In this document: piece by piece, positions 26,981-35,340 of the stretch
How positions within the stretch are numbered: the first letter of the stretch is position 1
How the letters are laid out: each line of letters starts with the position of its first letter
Assembly (NCBI GenBank): GCA_963779325.1
Contig: CAVZXS010000002.1
Span: 496,001-560,000, forward strand
Length of the DNA: 64,000 nt
DNA from: CAVZXS01 sp963779325
GTDB taxonomy: Bacteria > Bacteroidota > Bacteroidia > Chitinophagales > Chitinophagaceae
Direction: 5' to 3'
Notes under the pieces: model-generated
Databases searched by the model: none
Told to the model about the DNA's origin: nothing
What the model saw: only the letters and a program-made list of their open reading frames with translations
Translations under genes and position numbers: made by a program

Positions 26981-28660
26981 ATGGCAGACAATACTTATGA
27001 TGCAATTGTAATTGGTTCGGGTATCAGCGGCGGCTGGGCGGCGAAAGAGCTTACCGAAAAAGGATTGAAAGTGATTATGCTTGAACGCGGTCGCAATATT
27101 GAACACGTAAAAGATTACGTGAATGCCAATAAAGACAATTGGGAGTTTCCGCATCGCGGCGGCCGTACACAGCAAATGATTAAGGATTATCCGGTACTGA
27201 AAAGAGATTACCCGCTGAATGAAACCGTACTTGATTATTGGGTAAAAGACCAAGAACATCCCTACGCGGAAGTAAAGCGTTTCGATTGGTTTCGCGGCTA
27301 TCATGTAGGCGGTCGTTCATTAATGTGGGGTCGTCAAAGTTACCGATGGAACAAATGGGACTTTGAAGCCAATCTAAAAGACGGGCATGGTGTAGATTGG
27401 CCTATCCGTTATGATGATGTTGCGCCTTGGTATAGCTACGCCGAAAAATTTGCCGGTATACAGGGAAGTAAAGAAGGATTGGAAGTATTGCCTGACGGCG
27501 AATTTATGCCTGCAATGGAATTGAACTGCGCGGAAAAAGAAGTGAAGAAAAGAATGGAAGCGCATTATAAAGGAGCAAGACATTTAATGATTGGTCGCAG
27601 TGCCAATATTACACAACCGCATCAGGACAGAACCAATTGCCAATACCGCGACAGGTGCTGGAGAGGTTGTCCGTTTGGCGGCTACTTCAGTACACAGTCG
27701 GCTACGTTGCCTGCCGCTATGAAAACCGGTAATCTTACTCTTCGTCCCTTTTCTATTGTTACAAAAATTTTATACGATAAGGATAAAAAGAAAGCGACCG
27801 GTGTTGAAATTTTAGATTCGGAAACAAACAAGACCATTGAGTACAAAGCAAAAATTGTTTTTGTATGCGCCTCTGCATTAAACTCTTCATGGATACTGAT
27901 GAATTCGGCAACGGATATATGGCCCGATGGTTTGGGCAGCAGCAGCGGCGAGTTGGGAAATAATGTAATGGATCACCATTTCAGAACAGGCGCCCAAGGT
28001 ACAGTAGAAGGCTTTTCTGATAAATATGAATTTGGGCGCAGACCTACCGGTACTTATATACCGCGTTTCAGAAATGTATATGATGATAAAAGAGATTATG
28101 TACGCGGCTTTGGTTACCAGGGTGGCGCCGGTCGCGGTCGCGGGGTAGATGTGGCGGAGTTTACAATTGGGGCGAGTTTAAAAGAATCAATGAGCGTAGC
28201 AAGTGATAACTGGAATATTAATTTTCTTGGTTTTGGAGAAATGCTTCCTTATCACGAAAATAAAATTACGCTTGATAAAAACTTAAAAGATAAATGGGGC
28301 CTACCTGTACTTTCATTTGATGTAGAAATAAAAGAGAATGAAAAGAAGATGCGGATTGATATGATGAATGATGCCAAAGAAATGCTGGAAGCTGCCGGTG
28401 TAAAAAATATACAGACGTATGATTGGGGTTATAATGTAGGTATGGGTATACATGAAATGGGTACGGCACGTATGGGTCGTGATAGCAAAACATCGGTACT
28501 GAACGGCAACAACCAGGTATGGGATGCGCCTAATGTATTTGTTACCGACGGCGCTTGTATGACATCCGCTTCTTGTGTAAACCCGTCATTAACGTATATG
28601 GCATTAACGGCAAGAGCGGCTGACTTTGCAGTGAAGGAATTGAAGAAAGGAAATCTTTAA
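26981..28660 (+). CDS. GMC oxidoreductase (glucoside 3-dehydrogenase-like), copy 2
   Basis: This 559-residue paralogue is nearly identical to copy 1 through residue 85 and very similar beyond. The FAD loop (IVIGSGISGGWAAKEL), the CX5CX3C cluster motif (CQYRDRCWRGC), HEMGTARMG and CVNPSLTYMALTARA are intact. It differs mainly in the middle region (about 125-220 and 270-300), which in GMC enzymes shapes substrate access, so the copies may act on different glycosides. It follows copy 1 by 43 A/T-rich bases. The mobile DUF559 unit lies just after its stop. Confidence 0.9.
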   Translation: MADNTYDAIVIGSGISGGWAAKELTEKGLKVIMLERGRNIEHVKDYVNANKDNWEFPHRGGRTQQMIKDYPVLKRDYPLNETVLDYWVKDQEHPYAEVKRFDWFRGYHVGGRSLMWGRQSYRWNKWDFEANLKDGHGVDWPIRYDDVAPWYSYAEKFAGIQGSKEGLEVLPDGEFMPAMELNCAEKEVKKRMEAHYKGARHLMIGRSANITQPHQDRTNCQYRDRCWRGCPFGGYFSTQSATLPAAMKTGNLTLRPFSIVTKILYDKDKKKATGVEILDSETNKTIEYKAKIVFVCASALNSSWILMNSATDIWPDGLGSSSGELGNNVMDHHFRTGAQGTVEGFSDKYEFGRRPTGTYIPRFRNVYDDKRDYVRGFGYQGGAGRGRGVDVAEFTIGASLKESMSVASDNWNINFLGFGEMLPYHENKITLDKNLKDKWGLPVLSFDVEIKENEKKMRIDMMNDAKEMLEAAGVKNIQTYDWGYNVGMGIHEMGTARMGRDSKTSVLNGNNQVWDAPNVFVTDGACMTSASCVNPSLTYMALTARAADFAVKELKKGNL

Positions 28661-28663
28661 AAC

Positions 28664-28687
28664 AAACCCCCAACCCCCTAAAGGGGC
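28664..28687 (+). repeat. Left inverted repeat of the DUF559 unit
   Basis: The 24-base arm begins three bases after the GMC copy 2 stop codon and itself contains CCCCTAAAGGGG, a self-complementary core. Confidence 0.8.
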
Positions 28688-28711
28688 TTTGGGAAAGTTA
28701 TAATATAGCAG

Positions 28712-29179
28712 ATGAAAAAAGAAATTGGCAATTATGAATCATCGTCGAAAATCCCCTTCAGGGGGCATGGTGGTAATCCATACAAACAGGGTGGTATGTT
28801 CGAAGGAGCATCACATTTGATATTTGAAAATGCAAAACATCTTCGAAAGAATATGACTGCGGCAGAAATGTGTTTGTGGTTGCATTTAAGAGACGGGTTA
28901 AACGGATTTAAATTTCGGCGACAGCATCCTGTTAGTTTGTATATAGCAGATTTCTATTGTCACAAGGCAAAGCTTATTATTGAAGTAGATGGTTCGGTAC
29001 ACAATAAGAAGGATATTAAAGAATTGGACGAAATAAAAGAAAACGAATTAGTGAAATGGGGATACACTGTTTTAAGATTTACTAATCAGCGAGTGATGGA
29101 AAGAACAGAAGAAGTTTTAAAAATTATTTCTGAAAAAATATTGGAATTAAACAATTTACAAAAACAAAATACTCTGTGA
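28712..29179 (+). CDS. DUF559 (very-short-patch-repair-like) nuclease domain protein
   Basis: The ATG at 28712 gives 155 residues. The recognisable domain begins at Met29 (MFEGASHLIFENAKHLRKNM), and other DUF559 proteins start there, so 28796 is an alternative start. The domain includes FKFRRQHPVSLYIADFYCH, LIIEVDGSVHN (the Asp/Glu metal-binding E-x-D of PD-(D/E)XK nucleases) and VLRFTNQRVMERTEEV. DUF559 proteins are predicted nucleases related to Vsr, with unknown targets. The extra N-terminal part contains a third copy of the palindrome of the flanking repeats. Its placement inside an inverted-repeat-bounded unit is unusual. Confidence 0.85.
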   Translation: MKKEIGNYESSSKIPFRGHGGNPYKQGGMFEGASHLIFENAKHLRKNMTAAEMCLWLHLRDGLNGFKFRRQHPVSLYIADFYCHKAKLIIEVDGSVHNKKDIKELDEIKENELVKWGYTVLRFTNQRVMERTEEVLKIISEKILELNNLQKQNTL

Positions 29180-29195
29180 TGAACGGAGTCTAAAA

Positions 29196-29220
29196 GCCCC
29201 CTTTAGGGGGTTGGGGGTTT
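29196..29220 (-). repeat. Right inverted repeat of the DUF559 unit
   Basis: The 25-base arm is complementary to the left arm with one base difference (five G against four). It ends four bases before the start codon of GMC copy 3 at 29225. Confidence 0.8.
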
Positions 29221-29224
29221 GTAT

Positions 29225-30900
29225 ATGGATACATTCGACGCAATAGTAATCGGCTCCGGTATAAGCGGCGGCTGGGCAGCAAAAGAACTTTGCGAAAAAG
29301 GGCTTAAGGTGCTTATGCTTGAACGCGGTGCCGAACATAAACATATTACAGATTATAAGACTGCGGGTAAGATGCCTTGGGAGTTTGAGCATCGCGGTGC
29401 AACTACGCCGCAGCAAAAAAAAGATTATCCTGTCATTCATCGCGGGTGGGCCGCCAATGAAAGAGTGATGGATGCCTGGACGAATGAAAATGATTCGCCG
29501 TATACAGAAGTAAAACCTTTTACCTGGTGGAGAGTGTATCGTATGGGCGGCCGCTCGGTATTATGGGGCAGGCACAGTTATCGCTGGAGCGAATTGGATT
29601 TTGAAGCCAATGCAAAAGATGGTTTTGGTGTCGATTGGCCTATTCGTTATAAAGACATAGCGCCTTGGTACGATCATGTAGAAAAATTTGCCGGTATCAG
29701 CGGTTCATTGGAAGGATTACCTTACTTACCCGATGGTCAGTTTCTTCCTCCAGTTCCGTTAAATATTGTGGAGAAAGATGTTGCCGCGAAAATTAAAAAT
29801 TTTTATAAGGGCGAAAGACATTTAATAAACAGTCGTGTAGCCAATCTTACCGCGCCGCACAATGAAAGAACCAATTGTCAATTCCGTAACCGTTGTTGGG
29901 AAGGTTGTCCTTTTGGCGGTTATTTCAGTACGCAATCATCCACTTTACCGGCAGCTGTAAAAACAAACAACTTAACGGTAAGACCATTATCATTGGTAAC
30001 AAAAATTTTATATGATAAAGATAAAAAGAAAGCGACGGGTGTAGAGGTGCTGGATGCCATGGATAATAAAACCTACGAGTATAAAGCGAAAATTATTTTT
30101 GTTTGCGCATCGGCATTAAACTCTACCTGGTTATTATTTAATTCTGCAACGGATATATGGCCCGGCGGTTTGGGCAGCAGCAGCGGCGAGTTGGGACATA
30201 ATGTAATGGATCATCATTATAATTTGGGAGCAAGCGGCGATATAGAAGGTTATGAAGACAAAACTGAATTCGGCCGCAGGCCCTGCGGTTTTTATATTAC
30301 ACGATTTGCCAATGTACCCGGCGACAGAAAAAGAGATTATGTACGCGGCTTCGGTTACCAGGGCGGAGCAAGCAGAAAGGGATGGAGCAGGGAAATTGCC
30401 GAGATGAATATCGGCAGCAGTTTAAAAGATGAACTAACGGAACCGGAGGTTGGAGGATAGGGGCTACGGGGTTTGGTGAAATATTGCCGTATCATGAGAA
30501 TAAAATTTCATTGGATAAAGAGAAAAAAGATAAATGGGGATTGCCGGTGCTTTCGATGGATGCTGAGTTGAAAGAGAATGAAATGAAAATGCGTAAAGAT
30601 ATTAAAGAAGAATTAACGGGGATGCTGGAAGCAGCGGGTGTAAAAAATATAACAACTTACGATTCGGGTCATGCAATTGGACACGGTATTCATGAAATGG
30701 GTACCGCACGTATGGGTCTTGATCGTAAGACATCGGTACTGAACGGTAATAACCAGGTTTGGGATGCATTGAATGTTTTTGTAACCGATGGTGCCTGTAT
30801 GACAAGTTCGGCTTGTGTAAACCCGTCATTAACCTATATGGCATTAACGGCAAGAGCCGCTAACTTTGCAGTAAGCGAATTAAAAAAAGGAAATTTGTAA
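29225..30900 (+). pseudogene. GMC oxidoreductase copy 3, interrupted by a one-base deletion
   Basis: The first frame starts at the ATG 29225 (FAD loop IVIGSGISGGWAAKE, CX5CX3C motif CQFRNRCWEGC) and stops at TAG 30458-30460. The second frame resumes from about 30447 and carries LPYHENKISLDKEKKDKWG, HEMGTARMG and CVNPSLTYMALTARAA. One missing G near 30443-30446 (CCGGAGG instead of CCGGGAGG) restores the full protein: alignment with copies 1 and 2 then runs W-x-x-G-x-G-F-G-E-I-L-P. The sequence is otherwise intact, so this is either a recent mutation, a slipped G run, or an assembly error. The right repeat of the DUF559 unit sits immediately upstream of its start codon. Confidence 0.85.
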
Positions 30901-30932
30901 ATAAATTTTTTCAGCAATTTAAAATAAAAAAT

Positions 30933-31571
30933 ATGGATCGTCGTGAACTTTTAAAGCAAATCGCACTACTTACCGGGGGCGCTGTAGTTGGCGGACAAGT
31001 ATTCTTAACAGGTTGTAAAACCGGCGCCAAAGCCGATGCAGGGTTTACTGCTGCTAATATTGGATTGCTCGATGAAATAGGCGAGACCATTATACCAACT
31101 ACTGCTACGCCGGGCGCCAAGGCTGCAAAGATTGGTGAGTTTATGAAAGTAATGGTGACCGATTGCTATACGCAAAAACAACAGGATGCATTTACCAAAG
31201 GTTTGCCGGCATTAGATGAAGCCTGTAAAAAAGCAAACAGTAAATCATTTATGGAGTGTACCGCGCAGCAACGTCATGATTTTTTAGTAAGTCTTGAAAA
31301 AGAGGCCAAAGCTTTTAATACTAAGCGTGACGAGGACGAAAAACCCAAACGTGAGGCGCATAAAAAAGCAAACGAAGCATTGCCATGGAAAGACCAAAAA
31401 GAATTTGAAGGTGAGCCAAGTCATTATTATACCATGTTGAAGCAATTAACTCTGTTGGGTTTCTTTACTTCTAAAACCGGTATGACGGAAACTTTGCGGC
31501 ATGAAGCGGTTCCCGGAAAGTATGATGGCGCGATGGCATATACTAAAGGTGATAAAGCGTGGGCGGAATAA
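30933..31571 (+). CDS. Gluconate 2-dehydrogenase subunit 3-like small subunit (Tat-type signal)
   Basis: This 212-residue protein begins MDRRELLKQIALLTGGAVVG, a twin-arginine signal, with Cys28 in a lipobox-like LTGC. It contains LLDEIGETIIPTTATPGAK, the hallmark of the gluconate 2-dehydrogenase subunit 3 family, then MECTAQQRHDFL and MLKQLTLLGFFTSKTG (a helix close to the membrane). Such small subunits are needed for export and electron transfer of GMC catalytic subunits. It follows GMC copy 3 by 32 bases, so the three catalytic genes and this one form one array. A Lys/Glu-rich stretch (EAKAFNTKRDEDEKPKREAH) in the middle is an insertion-like loop. Confidence 0.9.
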   Translation: MDRRELLKQIALLTGGAVVGGQVFLTGCKTGAKADAGFTAANIGLLDEIGETIIPTTATPGAKAAKIGEFMKVMVTDCYTQKQQDAFTKGLPALDEACKKANSKSFMECTAQQRHDFLVSLEKEAKAFNTKRDEDEKPKREAHKKANEALPWKDQKEFEGEPSHYYTMLKQLTLLGFFTSKTGMTETLRHEAVPGKYDGAMAYTKGDKAWAE

Positions 31572-31573
31572 TT

Positions 31574-31690
31574 TATGTAAATTCCAAAAAACAAAAAACA
31601 AAATCCAAAACCCAAGAAATAAAAAGCAAAAAATGAAAAATAAAAAGCAAAACCTGTAACCGGTAACTTGTAACCCGCAACAAAGTGTAA
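31574..31690. repeat. Low-complexity degenerate AAATCCAAAACCC/GAAATAAAAAGC repeat
   Basis: The spacer is made of imperfect repeats of AAAACAAAATCCAAAACCC and ends in TGTAACCGGTAACTTGTAACC, the same kind of text as at 20262-20366. Confidence 0.6.
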
Positions 31691-31703
31691 CTAAAATAAA
31701 CAA

Positions 31704-32594
31704 ATGAATATGAATTACAACCGCAGAAAATTTATAAAACAAACGGCAGGCGCTGCGTCGGGAATTGCTTTTGCCACCATGACGGGCAACCTGTTACAGG
31801 GCTGTGATTTTTTTGAAGAAGCAAAAAAAATAAAAAAATTCGGTTTGCAGTTGTATACCCTGCGGGAGGATATGCCCAAGGATGCTAAAGGCGTATTGAA
31901 ACAGGTAGCCTCATTCGGGTATAAAAAAATTGAAAGCTACGAAGGAAAGGACGGTATGTTTTGGGGTATGAGCAATCTTGATTTTAAAAAATATATGGAT
32001 GATTTGGGAATGACGATTGTTTCCAGCCATTGCAATACCTCCGTAGATTTTGAAAAGAAAGCTGCGGAAGCAGCGGCCATCGGTATGAAGTATCTTATCT
32101 ATCCGTGGGAGGGCACAACGAAAACATTGGAAGATTATAAAAAAATGCCCGATGAGTTTAATAAATTCGGAGCCATTTGTAAAAAGAACGGAATTCGTTT
32201 CGCCTTTCATAATCACGATTATTCGTTCAAGACAATGAACGGTGAATTACCGCAGGATATATTGATGAAAAATACCGATCCTGACCTGGTAGATTTCGAA
32301 ATGGATATTTATTGGGTGGTAGCGGCAGGGCACGACCCGATTGAATGGTTAAAAAAATATCCGAATCGTTTTAAACTGTCGCATGTAAAAGACAGATCAA
32401 AAAATCCGGGCACCGATAACGGAAAAAATTCCGTTGATCTCGGTACAGGTTCTATCGATTACAGTAAAGTTTTAAAAGTTGCGGGAAAAATGGGGATGGA
32501 ACATTTTATAGTTGAACAGGAATTTTATCCGAACGGTACGCCGCTGGATGCTGTAAAAACGGATGCTGCTTATATGAAGAGGTTGAAAATGTAA
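31704..32594 (+). CDS. Sugar phosphate isomerase/epimerase (xylose-isomerase-like TIM barrel), exported lipoprotein-like
   Basis: The 296-residue protein has a signal (RRKFIKQTAGAASGIAFATM, twin-arginine) and then QGCDFF, a possible lipobox. The barrel has FGLQLYTLRE, FGYKKIESYEG, IVSSHCNT, RFAFHNHDYSF, VDFEMDIYWVVAAGHDP, FKLSHVKDRS, LGTGSIDY and HFIVEQEFYPNG. It resembles the isomerase at 11392 and others of the keto-sugar island. The signal suggests a periplasmic step on oxidised sugars. It is last in the plus-strand island; a strong terminator follows. Confidence 0.85.
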   Translation: MNMNYNRRKFIKQTAGAASGIAFATMTGNLLQGCDFFEEAKKIKKFGLQLYTLREDMPKDAKGVLKQVASFGYKKIESYEGKDGMFWGMSNLDFKKYMDDLGMTIVSSHCNTSVDFEKKAAEAAAIGMKYLIYPWEGTTKTLEDYKKMPDEFNKFGAICKKNGIRFAFHNHDYSFKTMNGELPQDILMKNTDPDLVDFEMDIYWVVAAGHDPIEWLKKYPNRFKLSHVKDRSKNPGTDNGKNSVDLGTGSIDYSKVLKVAGKMGMEHFIVEQEFYPNGTPLDAVKTDAAYMKRLKM

Positions 32595-32616
32595 TAAGAA
32601 ATGTAATGATAAAGGA

Positions 32617-32647
32617 AAAGCCGGCTCTGTTATTAGAAGCCGGCTTT
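32617..32647. terminator. Bidirectional rho-independent terminator
   Basis: AAAGCCGGCT (32617-32626) pairs with AGCCGGCTTT (32638-32647). It lies between the convergent isomerase gene and pyk and can end both. Confidence 0.85.
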
Positions 32648-32670
32648 CTCATTTCCTCCTAAAATTTTTA

Positions 32671-34161
32671 TCAATCCACCTTCGTAATCTTCAATACATT
32701 GGTTGGTAAATGTAAATGCACCGGTGTGCTGCCTGTATTTACCACTATATCATTTGTTTTTACAAAACCTCTTTCTTTTAATATGGCTATCTGATCTGTT
32801 ACAATATCATCCAAACTGTCTTCTTCATCATAATAAAAAGCTCTTACGCCCCAGCTGAGGCTAAGCTGGTTTACCAATGAACGCTCTTTGGTAAAAATAT
32901 ATAACGGCGATTTGGGACGATAGCTGCTTAGCATAAAACCGGTGTAGCCGCTTTGCGTCATTCCTACCAATGCTTCAGCATCTACATCTTCGGCCAGCTT
33001 GCAGGCATTATAACAAATCGCATCACTGTAAAAAGAAGGAGAATGTTTTTGCGGTTGCAATACTTCTTCCAAATTATAATTATAATCTGTTTTTTCTACT
33101 TCCATTATTATTTTACGCATGGTCTCTACTACCAATGCCGGGTGTTGGCCGGCAGCGGTTTCACCACTCAGCATTACCGCATCAGTTCCTTCCAGTACCG
33201 CATTGGCTACGTCGGTTACTTCGCTGCGGTTTGGTTTTATACGGTCTATCATACTCTCCATCATTTGCGTAGCCACTATTACCGGCTTGGCACGGTGCAG
33301 GCATTTGCGTATAATATCTTTTTGAATCAGCGGAACTTTTTCAATGGGAATTTCTACACCCAAATCGCCGCGGGCCACCATAATGGCATCCGATTCTATA
33401 ATAATATCCCGCAGGTTTACCAATGCTTCGGGCTTTTCAATTTTAGCGATAATCTTTGTCTTGCTTTTTTTCTCGTCTAATTTATTGCGCAGTATAATAA
33501 TATCAGCGGCACGGCGTACAAAAGAAAGTGCTACCCAATCCAATTTTTGTTCAATGATGAATTCAAGATCAACCAAGTCTTTTTCGGTTAAAGCCGGTAA
33601 GGATATTTTTGTATCCGGAAGGTTCAATCCTTTTTTAGAAGAAAGTATACCGCCCAATGTAACCTGTACTTCTACATCATTATTCTTTTTTATATTTTTT
33701 ACCATTACCTCAATCTTGCCGTCATCAATCAAAATCTTATTGCCTACGGTTACATCTTCGTGCAGGTTGGGGTAGGAGACATAAATTTTTTCTTTAGTAC
33801 CTACCAATTTCTCATTGGTAAAAGTCAGTATATCGCCCGGTACAATTTCCATTGAGCCGTTTTCAATTTCACCAACTCTTAGTTTTGGCCCCTGCAAATC
33901 GCCGAGTATGGCAATGTTATAAGGTTCCGTTTTATTAATATTACGAATATGTTCGATGATGAGCGTTTTGTCTTCGTGGCTGCCGTGCGAAAAATTTAAC
34001 CGGAAAACATTTACACCGGCTTTTACCAGTTCTAACAGTTTGTCGTATGTATCGCAGGCGGGTCCTACGGTGGCTACTATTTTTGTGCGGTGAACGGTAT
34101 GCTGAATACCTGCTTCACGATTCATTTCTTTATGATAATACTTATCTGCATGTTTACTCAT
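32671..34161 (-). CDS. pyk: Pyruvate kinase
   Basis: The 496-residue protein is a full-length pyruvate kinase. VATVGPACDTYDKL and FRLNFSHG open the barrel, IAKIEKPEAL holds the catalytic lysine and Glu, MVARGDLGVEIPIEKVP the Mg/phosphate region, and VATQMMESMID the switch. The C-terminal domain begins AICYNACKLAEDVDAEALV. It makes pyruvate and ATP from phosphoenolpyruvate and ADP. It follows pfkA by 33 bases in the same strand, so they are one glycolytic operon. Confidence 0.98.
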   Translation of the reverse strand: MSKHADKYYHKEMNREAGIQHTVHRTKIVATVGPACDTYDKLLELVKAGVNVFRLNFSHGSHEDKTLIIEHIRNINKTEPYNIAILGDLQGPKLRVGEIENGSMEIVPGDILTFTNEKLVGTKEKIYVSYPNLHEDVTVGNKILIDDGKIEVMVKNIKKNNDVEVQVTLGGILSSKKGLNLPDTKISLPALTEKDLVDLEFIIEQKLDWVALSFVRRAADIIILRNKLDEKKSKTKIIAKIEKPEALVNLRDIIIESDAIMVARGDLGVEIPIEKVPLIQKDIIRKCLHRAKPVIVATQMMESMIDRIKPNRSEVTDVANAVLEGTDAVMLSGETAAGQHPALVVETMRKIIMEVEKTDYNYNLEEVLQPQKHSPSFYSDAICYNACKLAEDVDAEALVGMTQSGYTGFMLSSYRPKSPLYIFTKERSLVNQLSLSWGVRAFYYDEEDSLDDIVTDQIAILKERGFVKTNDIVVNTGSTPVHLHLPTNVLKITKVD

Positions 34162-34194
34162 AATAATAGTTGCTTGTTAGTTGTTTCGGTTAAA

Positions 34195-35178
34195 TTACGA
34201 CGCTAATATTTTTACAATCTTAAGCCATTCATCACTGATTTTATTTTTATTTTTTACGGCGTTTTCCAGCGGCATATAGCTCATCTTATTATTTAATATG
34301 CCTACAAATACATTGTGTCTTCCTTCCAGCAAACTTTCTACGGCATGATAACCCATACGACTGGCAATTACCCTGTCTATGCAGGAAGGTGCGCCGCCGC
34401 GCTGTATATGTCCCAGTATACAAACACGTACTTCGGCCTTCGGCATTTTTTCTTCAATGGTTTTTTGCACTTCTACAGCGCCGCCAAAACCATCACCCTC
34501 GGCTACCACAATCAGGTTTACTAATTTTTGGCGTCTTTCCTTTTCTTTTAATGAACTGATGATGTCGTCAATATTTGTTTTACGTTCGGGTATCAAAATA
34601 TTTTCGGCGCCGGTAGCTATGCCGCTGTGCAATGCAATATACCCCGCATCGCGGCCCATTACTTCTATAACAAAGATGCGGTCGTGGGCATCCATCGTAT
34701 CGCGTATTTTATCAATGGCTTCTACAGCCGTATTTACCGCCGTATCAAAACCAATGGTAAAATCAGTACCCGAAATATCTTTATCAATAGTTCCTGCTAA
34801 TCCAATGCAGGGTATGTCAAACTCGGTGCTCAATTTAACGGCTCCGCGAAATGACCCGTCGCCGCCAATAATAACCAAACCGTCAATTTCTCTTTTCTTT
34901 AAATTTTCGTAAGCTTTTTTGCGCCCTTCGTATTCAAAAAATTCTTTACAACGTGCCGTTTTTAATATAGTGCCGCCCCGCTGAATGATATTGGCCACTG
35001 AACGGGAATTCATTTGAAAAATATCATCTTCTATCATGCCTTGGTAGCCGCGCATAATGCCATGAACTTCCAGCCCGTGGTAAAGCCCTGTACGTACTAC
35101 AGCACGTATGGCTGCGTTCATTCCCGGGCTGTCTCCGCCGGAGGTAAGTACTCCAATTTTTGTTACTTTTTTTTCCAT
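34195..35178 (-). CDS. pfkA: ATP-dependent 6-phosphofructokinase
   Basis: This 327-residue protein has the PfkA signatures: GVLTSGGDSPGMNAAIRAVVR, IIGGDGSFRGA (the Gly in GGDG, as in ATP-dependent enzymes), GTIDKDISGTDFTIGFDTA (catalytic Asp), VEVMGRDAGYIA and VRVCILGHIQRGGAPS. It phosphorylates fructose 6-phosphate. It is the first gene of the pfkA-pyk operon; a TAnnTTTG-type promoter lies 87 bases upstream. Confidence 0.98.
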   Translation of the reverse strand: MEKKVTKIGVLTSGGDSPGMNAAIRAVVRTGLYHGLEVHGIMRGYQGMIEDDIFQMNSRSVANIIQRGGTILKTARCKEFFEYEGRKKAYENLKKREIDGLVIIGGDGSFRGAVKLSTEFDIPCIGLAGTIDKDISGTDFTIGFDTAVNTAVEAIDKIRDTMDAHDRIFVIEVMGRDAGYIALHSGIATGAENILIPERKTNIDDIISSLKEKERRQKLVNLIVVAEGDGFGGAVEVQKTIEEKMPKAEVRVCILGHIQRGGAPSCIDRVIASRMGYHAVESLLEGRHNVFVGILNNKMSYMPLENAVKNKNKISDEWLKIVKILAS

Positions 35179-35264
35179 CTGTAAAATAATTCCCTGTTTT
35201 GGTTATCGTAGAGCCCGTTCCGGAAAGGCCGTAATTTCAGCCTTTTATCCTTTTTTCAGGCCAG

Positions 35265-35272
35265 CAAAAATA
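35265..35272 (-). promoter_or_regulatory. Possible -7 element for pfkA
   Basis: On the minus strand TATTTTTG fits TAnnTTTG exactly, 87 bases before the pfkA ATG. I see no clear -33 element, so this is tentative. Confidence 0.4.
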
Positions 35273-35340
35273 AGGGATTGTTTTAATAACACTTGTAAGC
35301 GGTTGAAAGCTTAATTTTAGTTAACCCAAAAACTATTTTT

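Larger units (their letters stand above)
28664..29220 (+). mobile_element. Putative DUF559 nuclease mobile unit with inverted terminal repeats
   Basis: A 557-base unit is bounded by inverted repeats: 28664-28687 reads AAACCCCC-AACCCCC-TAAAGGGGC and 29196-29220 is its reverse complement with one extra base. It carries one gene (DUF559). It separates GMC copies 2 and 3, and its right end is four bases from the ATG of copy 3. The symmetric ends suggest insertion; no target-site duplication was recognised. No transposase is encoded. Confidence 0.6.
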
